DNA of 64,000 nucleotides from Lineus longissimus (Eukaryota > Nemertea > Pilidiophora > Heteronemertea > Lineidae): contig NC_088319.1 in assembly GCF_910592395.1 (NCBI RefSeq), positions 7,562,001-7,626,000 of the forward strand. Direction: 5' to 3'. The position numbers and the translations under genes are program-made. Of this stretch, positions 24,245 to 38,500 are shown piece after piece. The stretch's first letter is position 1, and each line of letters begins with the position of its first letter. The notes below the pieces were generated by a model. It worked only from the letters and a program-made list of their open reading frames with translations, was not told where the DNA came from and did no database searches.

Positions 24245-27200
24245 AATTAATCAAAATTAAAACAGAGTTTAAATTAAAACAGGGTTTTCCATCTCCTAGA
24301 CTAGTTGCCGGCCAAGGCTAAGGAGGCCAGTCTCCCCCGGAGAACTTTCTCCACTGCCCAAGGTGACTAGTCACTTGTGTGTCAGGTCACCAGGGTGTCT
24401 AGTTCTTTTCAACCTGTTTCAAGCCACATCAAAGTGCACGAACGTTCAGTTCCAAGTTAAGAAATAACATAGACAATTTAGAAACGGATATGTAGTGTAA
24501 TCCCTATTGCCCCTTTAAGAGTCACTACAGTGTGGTGCTGCCACCTTCATGTCAATGGGTTAACAGTGTAATTGCTTCTTTTATCAAACTTGCATTGTTT
24601 ACATCTGTCTTATTCAAGTGAACCGTTTCCCCAATCCAGCAAAGGACAATACTTGCACATAATAGTCTGGTAAAACATACATCACATGCTACAATATAAG
24701 ATGTTATATGATTGCTCACTAAGGCAAAGGAGGCAGCCCGTGCAAGCACGTGGCTCAGGAAAAACATATTTATGGTACAATAAATTAATCAAAATTAATC
24801 AAAGAATGATCTTCTATAAACATTGGAAGGAAATTTATGGTACAATAAATTAATCAAAATTAAAACAGAGTTTAAATTAAAACAGGGTTTTCCATCTCCT
24901 AGACTAGTTGCCGGCCAAGGCTAAGGAGGCCAGTCTCCCCCGGAGAACTTTCTCCACTGCCCAAGGTGACTAGTCACTTGTGTGTCAGGTCACCTGGGTG
25001 TCTAGTTCTTTTCAACCTGTTTCAAGCCACATCAAAGTGCACGAACGTTCAGTTCCAAGTTAAGAAATAACATAGACAATTTAGAAACGGAGATGTAGTG
25101 TAATCCCTATTGCCCCTTCAAGAGTCACTACAGTGTGGTGCTGCCACCTTCATGTCAACGGGTTAACAGTGTAATGGCTTCTTTTGCTTCTTTTATCAAA
25201 CTTGCATTGTTTACATCTGCCTTATTCAAGTGAACCGTACCCTCAATCCAGCAAAGGACAATACTTCCACATAATAGTCTGGTAAAACATACATCACATG
25301 CTACAATATAAGATGTTATATGATTGGCTCACTAAGGCAAAGGAGACAGCCCGTGCAAGCACGTGGCTCAGGAAAAACATATTTATGGTACAATAAATTA
25401 ATCAAAATTAATCAAAGAATGATCTTCTATAAACATTGGAAGGAAATTTATGGTACAATAAATTAATCAAAATTAAAACAGAGTTTAAAATTAAAACAGA
25501 GTTTTCCATCTCCTAGACTAGTTGCCGGCCAAGGCTAAGGAGGGCAGTCTCCCCCGGAGAACTTTCTCCACTGCCCAAGGTGACTAGTCACTTGTGTGTC
25601 AGGTCGCCTGGGTGTCTAGTTCTTTTCAACCTGTTTCAAGCCACATCAAAGTGCACGAACGTTCAGTTCCAAGTTAAGAAATAACAGAGACAATTTAGAA
25701 ACGGAGATGTAGTGTAATCCCTATTGCCCCTTTAAGAGTCACTACAGTGTGGTGCTGCCACCTTCATGTCAATGGGTTAACAGTGTAATTGCTTCTTTTA
25801 TCAAACTTGCATTGTTTACATCTGTCTTATTCAAGTGAACCGTTTCCCCAATCCAGCAAACGACAATACTTGCACATAATAGTCTGGTAAAACATACATC
25901 ACATGCTACAATATAAGATGTTATATGATTGCTCACTAAGGCAAAGGAGGCAGCCCGTGCAAGCACGTGGCTCAGGAAAAACATATTTATGGTACAATAA
26001 ATTAATCAAAATTAATCAAAGAATGATCTTCTATAAACATTGGAAGGAAATTTATGGTACAATAAATTAATCAAAATTAAAACAGAGTTTAAATTAAAAC
26101 AGGGTTTTCCATCTCCTAGACTAGTTGCCGGCCAAGGCTAAGGAGGCCAGTCTCCCCCGGAGAACTTTCTCCACTGCCCAAGGTGACTAGTCACTTGTGT
26201 GTCAGGTCGCCTGGGTGTCTAGTTCTTTTCAACCTGTTTCAAGCCACATCAAAGTGCACGAACGTTCAGTTCCAAGTTAAGAAATAACATAGACAATTTA
26301 GAAACGGAGATGTAGTGTAATCCCTATTGCCCCTTCAAGAGTCACTACAGTGTGGTGCTGCCACCTTCATGTCAACGGGTTAACAGTGTAATGGCTTCTT
26401 TTGCTTCTTTTATCAAACTTGCATTGTTTACATCTGCCTTATTCAAGTGAACCGTACCCTCAATCCAGCAAAGGACAATACTTCCACATAATAGTCTGGT
26501 AAAACATACATCACATGCTACAATATAAGATGTTATATGATTGGCTCACTAAGGCAAAGGAGACAGCCCGTGCAAGCACGTGGCTCAGGAAAAACATATT
26601 TATGGTACAATAAATTAATCAAAATTAATCAAAGAATGATCTTCTATAAACATTGGAAGGAAATTTATGGTACAATAAATTAATCAAAATTAAAACAGAG
26701 TTTAAAATTAAAACAGAGTTTTCCATCTCCTAGACTAGTTGCCGGCCAAGGCTAAGGAGGCCAGTCCCCCCCGGAGAACTTTCTCCACTGCCCAAGGTGA
26801 CTAGTCACTTGTGTGTCAGGTCGCCTGGGTGTCTAGTTCTTTTCAACCTGTTTCAAGCCACATCAAAGTGCACGAACGTTCAGTTCCAAGTTAAGAAATA
26901 ACATAGACAATTTAGAAACGGAGATGTAGTGTAATCCCTATTGCCCCTTCAAGAGTCACTACAGTGTGGTGCTGCCACCTTCATGTCAACGGGTTAACAG
27001 TGTAATGGCTTCTTTTGCTTCTTTTATCAAACTTGCATTGTTTACATCTGCCTTATTCAAGTGAACCGTACCCTCAATCCAGCAAAGGACAATACTTCCA
27101 CATAATAGTCTGGTAAAACATACATCACATGCTACAATATAAGATGTTATATGATTGGCTCACTAAGGCAAAGGAGACAGCCCGTGCAAGCACGTGGCTC

Positions 27201-29206
27201 AGGAAAAACATATTTATGGTACAATAAATTAATCAAAATTAATCAAAGAATGATCTTCTATAAACATTGGAAGGAAATTTATGGTACAATAAATTAATCA
27301 AAATTAAAACAGAGTTTAAAATTAAAACAGAGTTTTCCATCTCCTAGACTAGTTGCCGGCCAAGGCTAAGGAGGGCAGTCTCCCCCGGAGAACTTTCTCC
27401 ACTGCCCAAGGTGACTAGTCACTTGTGTGTCAGGTCGCCTGGGTGTCTAGTTCTTTTCAACCTGTTTCAAGCCACATCAAAGTGCACGAACGTTCAGTTC
27501 CAAGTTAAGAAATAACAGAGACAATTTAGAAACGGAGATGTAGTGTAATCCCTATTGCCCCTTTAAGAGTCACTACAGTGTGGTGCTGCCACCTTCATGT
27601 CAATGGGTTAACAGTGTAATTGCTTCTTTTATCAAACTTGCATTGTTTACATCTGTCTTATTCAAGTGAACCGTTTCCCCAATCCAGCAAACGACAATAC
27701 TTGCACATAATAGTCTGGTAAAACATACATCACATGCTACAATATAAGATGTTATATGATTGCTCACTAAGGCAAAGGAGGCAGCCCGTGCAAGCACGTG
27801 GCTCAGGAAAAACATATTTATGGTACAATAAATTAATCAAAATTAATCAAAGAATGATCTTCTATAAACATTGGAAGGAAATTTATGGTACAATAAATTA
27901 ATCAAAATTAAAACAGAGTTTAAATTAAAACAGGGTTTTCCATCTCCTAGACTAGTTGCCGGCCAAGGCTAAGGAGGCCAGTCTCCCCCGGAGAACTTTC
28001 TCCACTGCCCAAGGTGACTAGTCACTTGTGTGTCAGGTCACCAGGGTGTCTAGTTCTTTTCAACCTGTTTCAAGCCACATCAAAGTGCACGAACGTTCAG
28101 TTCCAAGTTAAGAAATAACATAGACAATTTAGAAACGGATATGTAGTGTAATCCCTATTGCCCCTTTAAGAGTCACTACAGTGTGGTGCTGCCACCTTCA
28201 TGTCAATGGGTTAACAGTGTAATTGCTTCTTTTATCAAACTTGCATTGTTTACATCTGTCTTATTCAAGTGAACCGTTTCCCCAATCCAGCAAAGGACAA
28301 TACTTGCACATAATAGTCTGGTAAAACATACATCACATGCTACAATATAAGATGTTATATGATTGCTCACTAAGGCAAAGGAGGCAGCCCGTGCAAGCAC
28401 GTGGCTCAGGAAAAACATATTTATGGTACAATAAATTAATCAAAATTAATCAAAGAATGATCTTCTATAAACATTGGAAGGAAATTTATGGTACAATAAA
28501 TTAATCAAAATTAAAACAGAGTTTAAATTAAAACAGGGTTTTCCATCTCCTAGACTAGTTGCCGGCCAAGGCTAAGGAGGCCAGTCTCCCCCGGAGAACT
28601 TTCTCCACTGCCCAAGGTGACTAGTCACTTGTGTGTCAGGTCACCTGGGTGTCTAGTTCTTTTCAACCTGTTTCAAGCCACATCAAAGTGCACGAACGTT
28701 CAGTTCCAAGTTAAGAAATAACATAGACAATTTAGAAACGGAGATGTAGTGTAATCCCTATTGCCCCTTCAAGAGTCACTACAGTGTGGTGCTGCCACCT
28801 TCATGTCAACGGGTTAACAGTGTAATGGCTTCTTTTGCTTCTTTTATCAAACTTGCATTGTTTACATCTGCCTTATTCAAGTGAACCGTACCCTCAATCC
28901 AGCAAAGGACAATACTTCCACATAATAGTCTGGTAAAACATACATCACATGCTACAATATAAGATGTTATATGATTGGCTCACTAAGGCAAAGGAGACAG
29001 CCCGTGCAAGCACGTGGCTCAGGAAAAACATATTTATGGTACAATAAATTAATCAAAATTAATCAAAGAATGATCTTCTATAAACATTGGAAGGAAATTT
29101 ATGGTACAATAAATTAATCAAAATTAAAACAGAGTTTAAAATTAAAACAGAGTTTTCCATCTCCTAGACTAGTTGCCGGCCAAGGCTAAGGAGGGCAGTC
29201 TCCCCC

Positions 29207-29261
29207 GGAGAACTTTCTCCACTGCCCAAGGTGACTAGTCACTTGTGTGTCAGGTCGCCTG
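29207..29261. other. Triple-hairpin core of the family 2 monomer (reference copy)
   Basis: Three perfect inverted repeats lie within 55 bp: GGAGAA-CT-TTCTCC (29207-29220), the 12-bp palindrome GTGACTAGTCAC (29231-29242), and CAGG-TCG-CCTG (29251-29261). The first two recur in essentially every monomer checked. The third is kept in GTCGCCTG and GTCACCTG variants and weakened in GTCACCAG variants. Confidence 0.8.
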
Positions 29262-32200
29262 GGTGTCTAGTTCTTTTCAACCTGTTTCAAGCCACATCAA
29301 AGTGCACGAACGTTCAGTTCCAAGTTAAGAAATAACAGAGACAATTTAGAAACGGAGATGTAGTGTAATCCCTATTGCCCCTTTAAGAGTCACTACAGTG
29401 TGGTGCTGCCACCTTCATGTCAATGGGTTAACAGTGTAATTGCTTCTTTTATCAAACTTGCATTGTTTACATCTGTCTTATTCAAGTGAACCGTTTCCCC
29501 AATCCAGCAAACGACAATACTTGCACATAATAGTCTGGTAAAACATACATCACATGCTACAATATAAGATGTTATATGATTGCTCACTAAGGCAAAGGAG
29601 GCAGCCCGTGCAAGCACGTGGCTCAGGAAAAACATATTTATGGTACAATAAATTAATCAAAATTAATCAAAGAATGATCTTCTATAAACATTGGAAGGAA
29701 ATTTATGGTACAATAAATTAATCAAAATTAAAACAGAGTTTAAATTAAAACAGGGTTTTCCATCTCCTAGACTAGTTGCCGGCCAAGGCTAAGGAGGCCA
29801 GTCTCCCCCGGAGAACTTTCTCCACTGCCCAAGGTGACTAGTCACTTGTGTGTCAGGTCACCAGGGTGTCTAGTTCTTTTCAACCTGTTTCAAGCCACAT
29901 CAAAGTGCACGAACGTTCAGTTCCAAGTTAAGAAATAACATAGACAATTTAGAAACGGATATGTAGTGTAATCCCTATTGCCCCTTTAAGAGTCACTACA
30001 GTGTGGTGCTGCCACCTTCATGTCAATGGGTTAACAGTGTAATTGCTTCTTTTATCAAACTTGCATTGTTTACATCTGTCTTATTCAAGTGAACCGTTTC
30101 CCCAATCCAGCAAAGGACAATACTTGCACATAATAGTCTGGTAAAACATACATCACATGCTACAATATAAGATGTTATATGATTGCTCACTAAGGCAAAG
30201 GAGGCAGCCCGTGCAAGCACGTGGCTCAGGAAAAACATATTTATGGTACAATAAATTAATCAAAATTAATCAAAGAATGATCTTCTATAAACATTGGAAG
30301 GAAATTTATGGTACAATAAATTAATCAAAATTAAAACAGAGTTTAAATTAAAACAGGGTTTTCCATCTCCTAGACTAGTTGCCGGCCAAGGCTAAGGAGG
30401 CCAGTCTCCCCCGGAGAACTTTCTCCACTGCCCAAGGTGACTAGTCACTTGTGTGTCAGGTCACCTGGGTGTCTAGTTCTTTTCAACCTGTTTCAAGCCA
30501 CATCAAAGTGCACGAACGTTCAGTTCCAAGTTAAGAAATAACATAGACAATTTAGAAACGGAGATGTAGTGTAATCCCTATTGCCCCTTCAAGAGTCACT
30601 ACAGTGTGGTGCTGCCACCTTCATGTCAACGGGTTAACAGTGTAATGGCTTCTTTTGCTTCTTTTATCAAACTTGCATTGTTTACATCTGCCTTATTCAA
30701 GTGAACCGTACCCTCAATCCAGCAAAGGACAATACTTCCACATAATAGTCTGGTAAAACATACATCACATGCTACAATATAAGATGTTATATGATTGGCT
30801 CACTAAGGCAAAGGAGACAGCCCGTGCAAGCACGTGGCTCAGGAAAAACATATTTATGGTACAATAAATTAATCAAAATTAATCAAAGAATGATCTTCTA
30901 TAAACATTGGAAGGAAATTTATGGTACAATAAATTAATCAAAATTAAAACAGAGTTTAAAATTAAAACAGAGTTTTCCATCTCCTAGACTAGTTGCCGGC
31001 CAAGGCTAAGGAGGGCAGTCTCCCCCGGAGAACTTTCTCCACTGCCCAAGGTGACTAGTCACTTGTGTGTCAGGTCGCCTGGGTGTCTAGTTCTTTTCAA
31101 CCTGTTTCAAGCCACATCAAAGTGCACGAACGTTCAGTTCCAAGTTAAGAAATAACAGAGACAATTTAGAAACGGAGATGTAGTGTAATCCCTATTGCCC
31201 CTTTAAGAGTCACTACAGTGTGGTGCTGCCACCTTCATGTCAATGGGTTAACAGTGTAATTGCTTCTTTTATCAAACTTGCATTGTTTACATCTGTCTTA
31301 TTCAAGTGAACCGTTTCCCCAATCCAGCAAACGACAATACTTGCACATAATAGTCTGGTAAAACATACATCACATGCTACAATATAAGATGTTATATGAT
31401 TGCTCACTAAGGCAAAGGAGGCAGCCCGTGCAAGCACGTGGCTCAGGAAAAACATATTTATGGTACAATAAATTAATCAAAATTAATCAAAGAATGATCT
31501 TCTATAAACATTGGAAGGAAATTTATGGTACAATAAATTAATCAAAATTAAAACAGAGTTTAAATTAAAACAGGGTTTTCCATCTCCTAGACTAGTTGCC
31601 GGCCAAGGCTAAGGAGGCCAGTCTCCCCCGGAGAACTTTCTCCACTGCCCAAGGTGACTAGTCACTTGTGTGTCAGGTCACCAGGGTGTCTAGTTCTTTT
31701 CAACCTGTTTCAAGCCACATCAAAGTGCACGAACGTTCAGTTCCAAGTTAAGAAATAACATAGACAATTTAGAAACGGATATGTAGTGTAATCCCTATTG
31801 CCCCTTTAAGAGTCACTACAGTGTGGTGCTGCCACCTTCATGTCAATGGGTTAACAGTGTAATTGCTTCTTTTATCAAACTTGCATTGTTTACATCTGTC
31901 TTATTCAAGTGAACCGTTTCCCCAATCCAGCAAAGGACAATACTTGCACATAATAGTCTGGTAAAACATACATCACATGCTACAATATAAGATGTTATAT
32001 GATTGCTCACTAAGGCAAAGGAGGCAGCCCGTGCAAGCACGTGGCTCAGGAAAAACATATTTATGGTACAATAAATTAATCAAAATTAATCAAAGAATGA
32101 TCTTCTATAAACATTGGAAGGAAATTTATGGTACAATAAATTAATCAAAATTAAAACAGAGTTTAAATTAAAACAGGGTTTTCCATCTCCTAGACTAGTT

Positions 32201-35200
32201 GCCGGCCAAGGCTAAGGAGGCCAGTCTCCCCCGGAGAACTTTCTCTACTGCCCAAGGTGACTAGTCACTTGTGTGTCAGGTCACCTGGGTGTCTAGTTCT
32301 TTTCAACCTGTTTCAAGCCACATCAAAGTGCACGAACGTTCAGTTCCAAGTTAAGAAATAACATAGACAATTTAGAAACGGAGATGTAGTGTAATCCCTA
32401 TTGCCCCTTCAAGAGTCACTACAGTGTGGTGCTGCCACCTTCATGTCAACGGGTTAACAGTGTAATGGCTTCTTTTGCTTCTTTTATCAAACTTGCATTG
32501 TTTACATCTGTCTTATTCAAGTGAACCGTACCCTCAATCCAGCAAAGGACAATACTTGCACATAATAGTCTGGTAAAACATACATCACATGCTACAATAT
32601 AAGATGTTATATGATTGGCTCACTAAGGCAAAGGAGGCAGCGCCTGCAAGCACGTGGCTCAGGAAAAACATATTTATGGTACAATAAATTAATCAAAATT
32701 AATCAAAGAATGATCTTCTATAAACATTGGAAGGAAATTTATGGTACAATAAATTAATCAAAATTAAAACAGAGTTTAAAATTAAAACAGAGTTTTCCAT
32801 CTCCTAGACTAGTTGCCGGCCAAGGCTAAGGAGGCCAGTCTCCCCCGGAGAACTTTCTCCACTGCCCAAGGTGACTAGTCACTTGTGTGTCAGGTCGCCT
32901 GGGTGTCTAGTTCTTTTCAACCTGTTTCAAGCCACATCAAAGTGCACGAACGTTCAGTTCCAAGTTAAGAAATAACATAGACAATTTAGAAACGGAGATG
33001 TAGTGTAATCCCTATTGCCCCTTCAAGAGTCACTACAGTGTGGTGCTGCCACCTTCATGTCAACGGGTTAACAGTGTAATGGCTTCTTTTGCTTCTTTTA
33101 TCAAACTTGCATTGTTTACATCTGCCTTATTCAAGTGAACCGTACCCTCAATCCAGCAAAGGACAATACTTCCACATAATAGTCTGGTAAAACATACATC
33201 ACATGCTACAATATAAGATGTTATATGATTGGCTCACTAAGGCAAAGGAGACAGCCCGTGCAAGCACGTGGCTCAGGAAAAACATATTTATGGTACAATA
33301 AATTAATCAAAATTAATCAAAGAATGATCTTCTATAAACATTGGAAGGAAATTTATGGTACAATAAATTAATCAAAATTAAAACAGAGTTTAAAATTAAA
33401 ACAGAGTTTTCCATCTCCTAGACTAGTTGCCGGCCAAGGCTAAGGAGGGCAGTCTCCCCCGGAGAACTTTCTCCACTGCCCAAGGTGACTAGTCACTTGT
33501 GTGTCAGGTCGCCTGGGTGTCTAGTTCTTTTCAACCTGTTTCAAGCCACATCAAAGTGCACGAACGTTCAGTTCCAAGTTAAGAAATAACAGAGACAATT
33601 TAGAAACGGAGATGTAGTGTAATCCCTATTGCCCCTTTAAGAGTCACTACAGTGTGGTGCTGCCACCTTCATGTCAATGGGTTAACAGTGTAATTGCTTC
33701 TTTTATCAAACTTGCATTGTTTACATCTGTCTTATTCAAGTGAACCGTTTCCCCAATCCAGCAAACGACAATACTTGCACATAATAGTCTGGTAAAACAT
33801 ACATCACATGCTACAATATAAGATGTTATATGATTGCTCACTAAGGCAAAGGAGGCAGCCCGTGCAAGCACGTGGCTCAGGAAAAACATATTTATGGTAC
33901 AATAAATTAATCAAAATTAATCAAAGAATGATCTTCTATAAACATTGGAAGGAAATTTATGGTACAATAAATTAATCAAAATTAAAACAGAGTTTAAATT
34001 AAAACAGGGTTTTCCATCTCCTAGACTAGTTGCCGGACAAGGCTAAGGAGGCCAGTCTCCCCCGGAGAACTTTCTCCACTGCCCAAGGTGACTAGTCACT
34101 TGTGTGTCAGGTCACCTGGGTGTCTAGTTCTTTTCAACCTGTTTCAAGCCAAATCAAAGTGCACGAACGTTCAGTTCCAAGTTAAGAAATAACATAGACA
34201 ATTTAGAAACGGAGATGTAGTGTAATCCCTATTGCCCCTTCAAGAGTCACTACAGTGTGGTGCTGCCACCTTCATGTCAACGGGTTAACAGTGTAATGGC
34301 TTCTTTTGCTTCTTTTATCAAACTTGCATTGTTTACATCTGTCTTATTCAAGTGAACCGTACCCTCAATCCAGCAAAGGACAATACTTGCACATAATAGT
34401 CTGGTAAAACATACATCACATGCTACAATATAAGATGTTATATGATTGGCTCACTAAGGCAAAGGAGGCAGCGCCTGCAAGCACGTGGCTCAGGAAAAAC
34501 ATATTTATGGTACAATAAATTAATCAAAATTAATCAAAGAATGATCTTCTATAAACATTGGAAGGAAATTTATGGTACAATAAATTAATCAAAATTAAAA
34601 CAGAGTTTAAAATTAAAACAGAGTTTTCCATCTCCTAGACTAGTTGCCGGCCAAGGCTAAGGAGGCCAGTCTCCCCCGGAGAACTTTCTCCACTGCCCAA
34701 GGTGACTAGTCACTTGTGTGTCAGGTCGCCTGGGTGTCTAGTTCTTTTCAACCTGTTTCAAGCCACATCAAAGTGCACGAACGTTCAGTTCCAAGTTAAG
34801 AAATAACATAGACAATTTAGAAACGGAGATGTAGTGTAATCCCTATTGCCCCTTCAAGAGTCACTACAGTGTGGTGCTGCCACCTTCATGTCAACGGGTT
34901 AACAGTGTAATGGCTTCTTTTGCTTCTTTTATCAAACTTGCATTGTTTACATCTGCCTTATTCAAGTGAACCGTACCCTCAATCCAGCAAAGGACAATAC
35001 TTCCACATAATAGTCTGGTAAAACATACATCACATGCTACAATATAAGATGTTATATGATTGGCTCACTAAGGCAAAGGAGACAGCCCGTGCAAGCACGT
35101 GGCTCAGGAAAAACATATTTATGGTACAATAAATTAATCAAAATTAATCAAAGAATGATCTTCTATAAACATTGGAAGGAAATTTATGGTACAATAAATT

Positions 35201-35500
35201 AATCAAAATTAAAACAGAGTTTAAAATTAAAACAGAGTTTTCCATCTCCTAGACTAGTTGCCGGCCAAGGCTAAGGAGGGCAGTCTCCCCCGGAGAACTT
35301 TCTCCACTGCCCAAGGTGACTAGTCACTTGTGTGTCAGGTCGCCTGGGTGTCTAGTTCTTTTCAACCTGTTTCAAGCCACATCAAAGTGCACGAACGTTC
35401 AGTTCCAAGTTAAGAAATAACAGAGACAATTTAGAAACGGAGATGTAGTGTAATCCCTATTGCCCCTTTAAGAGTCACTACAGTGTGGTGCTGCCACCTT

Positions 35501-38500
35501 CATGTCAATGGGTTAACAGTGTAATTGCTTCTTTTATCAAACTTGCATTGTTTACATCTGTCTTATTCAAGTGAACCGTTTCCCCAATCCAGCAAACGAC
35601 AATACTTGCACATAATAGTCTGGTAAAACATACATCACATGCTACAATATAAGATGTTATATGATTGCTCACTAAGGCAAAGGAGGCAGCCCGTGCAAGC
35701 ACGTGGCTCAGGAAAAACATATTTATGGTACAATAAATTAATCAAAATTAATCAAAGAATGATCTTCTATAAACATTGGAAGGAAATTTATGGTACAATA
35801 AATTAATCAAAATTAAAACAGAGTTTAAATTAAAACAGGGTTTTCCATCTCCTAGACTAGTTGCCGGCCAAGGCTAAGGAGGCCAGTCTCCCCCGGAGAA
35901 CTTTCTCCACTGCCCAAGGTGACTAGTCACTTGTGTGTCAGGTCACCAGGGTGTCTAGTTCTTTTCAACCTGTTTCAAGCCACATCAAAGTGCACGAACG
36001 TTCAGTTCCAAGTTAAGAAATAACATAGACAATTTAGAAACGGATATGTAGTGTAATCCCTATTGCCCCTTTAAGAGTCACTACAGTGTGGTGCTGCCAC
36101 CTTCATGTCAATGGGTTAACAGTGTAATTGCTTCTTTTATCAAACTTGCATTGTTTACATCTGTCTTATTCAAGTGAACCGTTTCCCCAATCCAGCAAAC
36201 GACAATACTTGCACATAATAGTCTGGTAAAACATACATCACATGCTACAATATAAGATGTTATATGATTGCTCACTAAGGCAAAGGAGGCAGCCCGTGCA
36301 AGCACGTGGCTCAGGAAAAACACATTTATGGTACAATAAATTAATCAAAATTAATCAAAGAATGATCTTCTATAAACATTGGAAGGAAATTTATGGTACA
36401 ATAAATTAATCAAAATTAAAACAGAGTTTAAATTAAAACAGGGTTTTCCATCTCCTAGACTAGTTGCCGGCCAAGGCTAAGGAGGCCAGTCTCCCCCGGA
36501 GAACTTTCTCCACTGCCCAAGGTGACTAGTCACTTGTGTGTCAGGTCACCTGGGTGTCTAGTTCTTTTCAACCTGTTTCAAGCCACATCAAAGTGCACGA
36601 ACGTTCAGTTCCAAGTTAAGAAATAACATAGACAATTTAGAAACGGAGATGTAGTGTAATCCCTATTGCCCCTTCAAGAGTCACTACAGTGTGGTGCTGC
36701 CACCTTCATGTCAACGGGTTAACAGTGTAATGGCTTCTTTTGCTTCTTTTATCAAACTTGCATTGTTTACATCTGTCTTATTCAAGTGAACCGTACCCTC
36801 AATCCAGCAAAGGACAATACTTCCACATAATAGTCTGGTAAAACATACATCACATGCTACAATATAAGATGTTATATGATTGGCTCACTAAGGCAAAGGA
36901 GACAGCCCGTGCAAGCACGTGGCTCAGGAAAAACATATTTATGGTACAATAAATTAATCAAAATTAATCAAAGAATGATCTTCTATAAACATTGGAAGGA
37001 AATTTATGGTACAATAAATTAATCAAAATTAAAACAGAGTTTAAAATTAAAACAGAGTTTTCCATCTCCTAGACTAGTTGCCGGCCAAGGCTAAGGAGGG
37101 CAGTCTCCCCCGGAGAACTTTCTCCACTGCCCAAGGTGACTAGTCACTTGTGTGTCAGGTCGCCTGGGTGTCTAGTTCTTTTCAACCTGTTTCAAGCCAC
37201 ATCAAAGTGCACGAACGTTCAGTTCCAAGTTAAGAAATAACAGAGACAATTTAGAAACGGAGATGTAGTGTAATCCCTATTGCCCCTTTAAGAGTCACTA
37301 CAGTGTGGTGCTGCCACCTTCATGTCAATGGGTTAACAGTGTAATTGCTTCTTTTATCAAACTTGCATTGTTTACATCTGTCTTATTCAAGTGAACCGTT
37401 TCCCCAATCCAGCAAACGACAATACTTGCACATAATAGTCTGGTAAAACATACATCACATGCTACAATATAAGATGTTATATGATTGCTCACTAAGGCAA
37501 AGGAGGCAGCCCGTGCAAGCACGTGGCTCAGGAAAAACATATTTATGGTACAATAAATTAATCAAAATTAATCAAAGAATGATCTTCTATAAACATTGGA
37601 AGGAAATTTATGGTACAATAAATTAATCAAAATTAAAACAGAGTTTAAATTAAAACAGGGTTTTCCATCTCCTAGACTAGTTGCCGGCCAAGGCTAAGGA
37701 GGCCAGTCTCCCCCGGAGAACTTTCTCCACTGCCCAAGGTGACTAGTCACTTGTGTGTCAGGTCACCAGGGTGTCTAGTTCTTTTCAACCTGTTTCAAGC
37801 CACATCAAAGTGCACGAACGTTCAGTTCCAAGTTAAGAAATAACATAGACAATTTAGAAACGGATATGTAGTGTAATCCCTATTGCCCCTTTAAGAGTCA
37901 CTACAGTGTGGTGCTGCCACCTTCATGTCAATGGGTTAACAGTGTAATTGCTTCTTTTATCAAACTTGCATTGTTTACATCTGTCTTATTCAAGTGAACC
38001 GTTTCCCCAATCCAGCAAAGGACAATACTTGCACATAATAGTCTGGTAAAACATACATCACATGCTACAATATAAGATGTTATATGATTGCTCACTAAGG
38101 CAAAGGAGGCAGCCCGTGCAAGCACGTGGCTCAGGAAAAACATATTTATGGTACAATAAATTAATCAAAATTAATCAAAGAATGATCTTCTATAAACATT
38201 GGAAGGAAATTTATGGTACAATAAATTAATCAAAATTAAAACAGAGTTTAAATTAAAACAGGGTTTTCCATCTCCTAGACTAGTTGCCGGCCAAGGCTAA
38301 GGAGGCCAGTCTCCCCCGGAGAACTTTCTCCACTGCCCAAGGTGACTAGTCACTTGTGTGTCAGGTCACCTGGGTGTCTAGTTCTTTTCAACCTGTTTCA
38401 AGCCACATCAAAGTGCACGAACGTTCAGTTCCAAGTTAAGAAATAACATAGACAATTTAGAAACGGAGATGTAGTGTAATCCCTATTGCCCCTTCAAGAG

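Larger units (their letters stand above)
23095..24247. mobile_element. Pearl/Helentron-like non-autonomous element inserted in family 2
   Basis: This 1,153-bp insertion interrupts a monomer between ACAATAAAT and TAATCAAAATT. Joining the flanks restores the empty site exactly, with at most a 3-bp (AAT) ambiguity, so no clear target duplication exists. The left end has a palindrome, ATGGCC-AG-GGCCAT (23098-23111), then GCTCACCTC (23115-23123). The same 9-mer recurs directly and inverted in the right terminal hairpin. The interior holds three diverged ~300-bp tandem units, with GACCTCT at 23234, 23548 and 23849, then a GAC/ACG microsatellite. Sub-terminal inverted repeat, core tandem repeats, microsatellite, 3' hairpin and absent duplication are the published hallmarks of pearl elements and Helentron-derived HINE/DINE-1 elements. 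No transposase frame is present. The class assignment is inference from structure. Confidence 0.7.
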
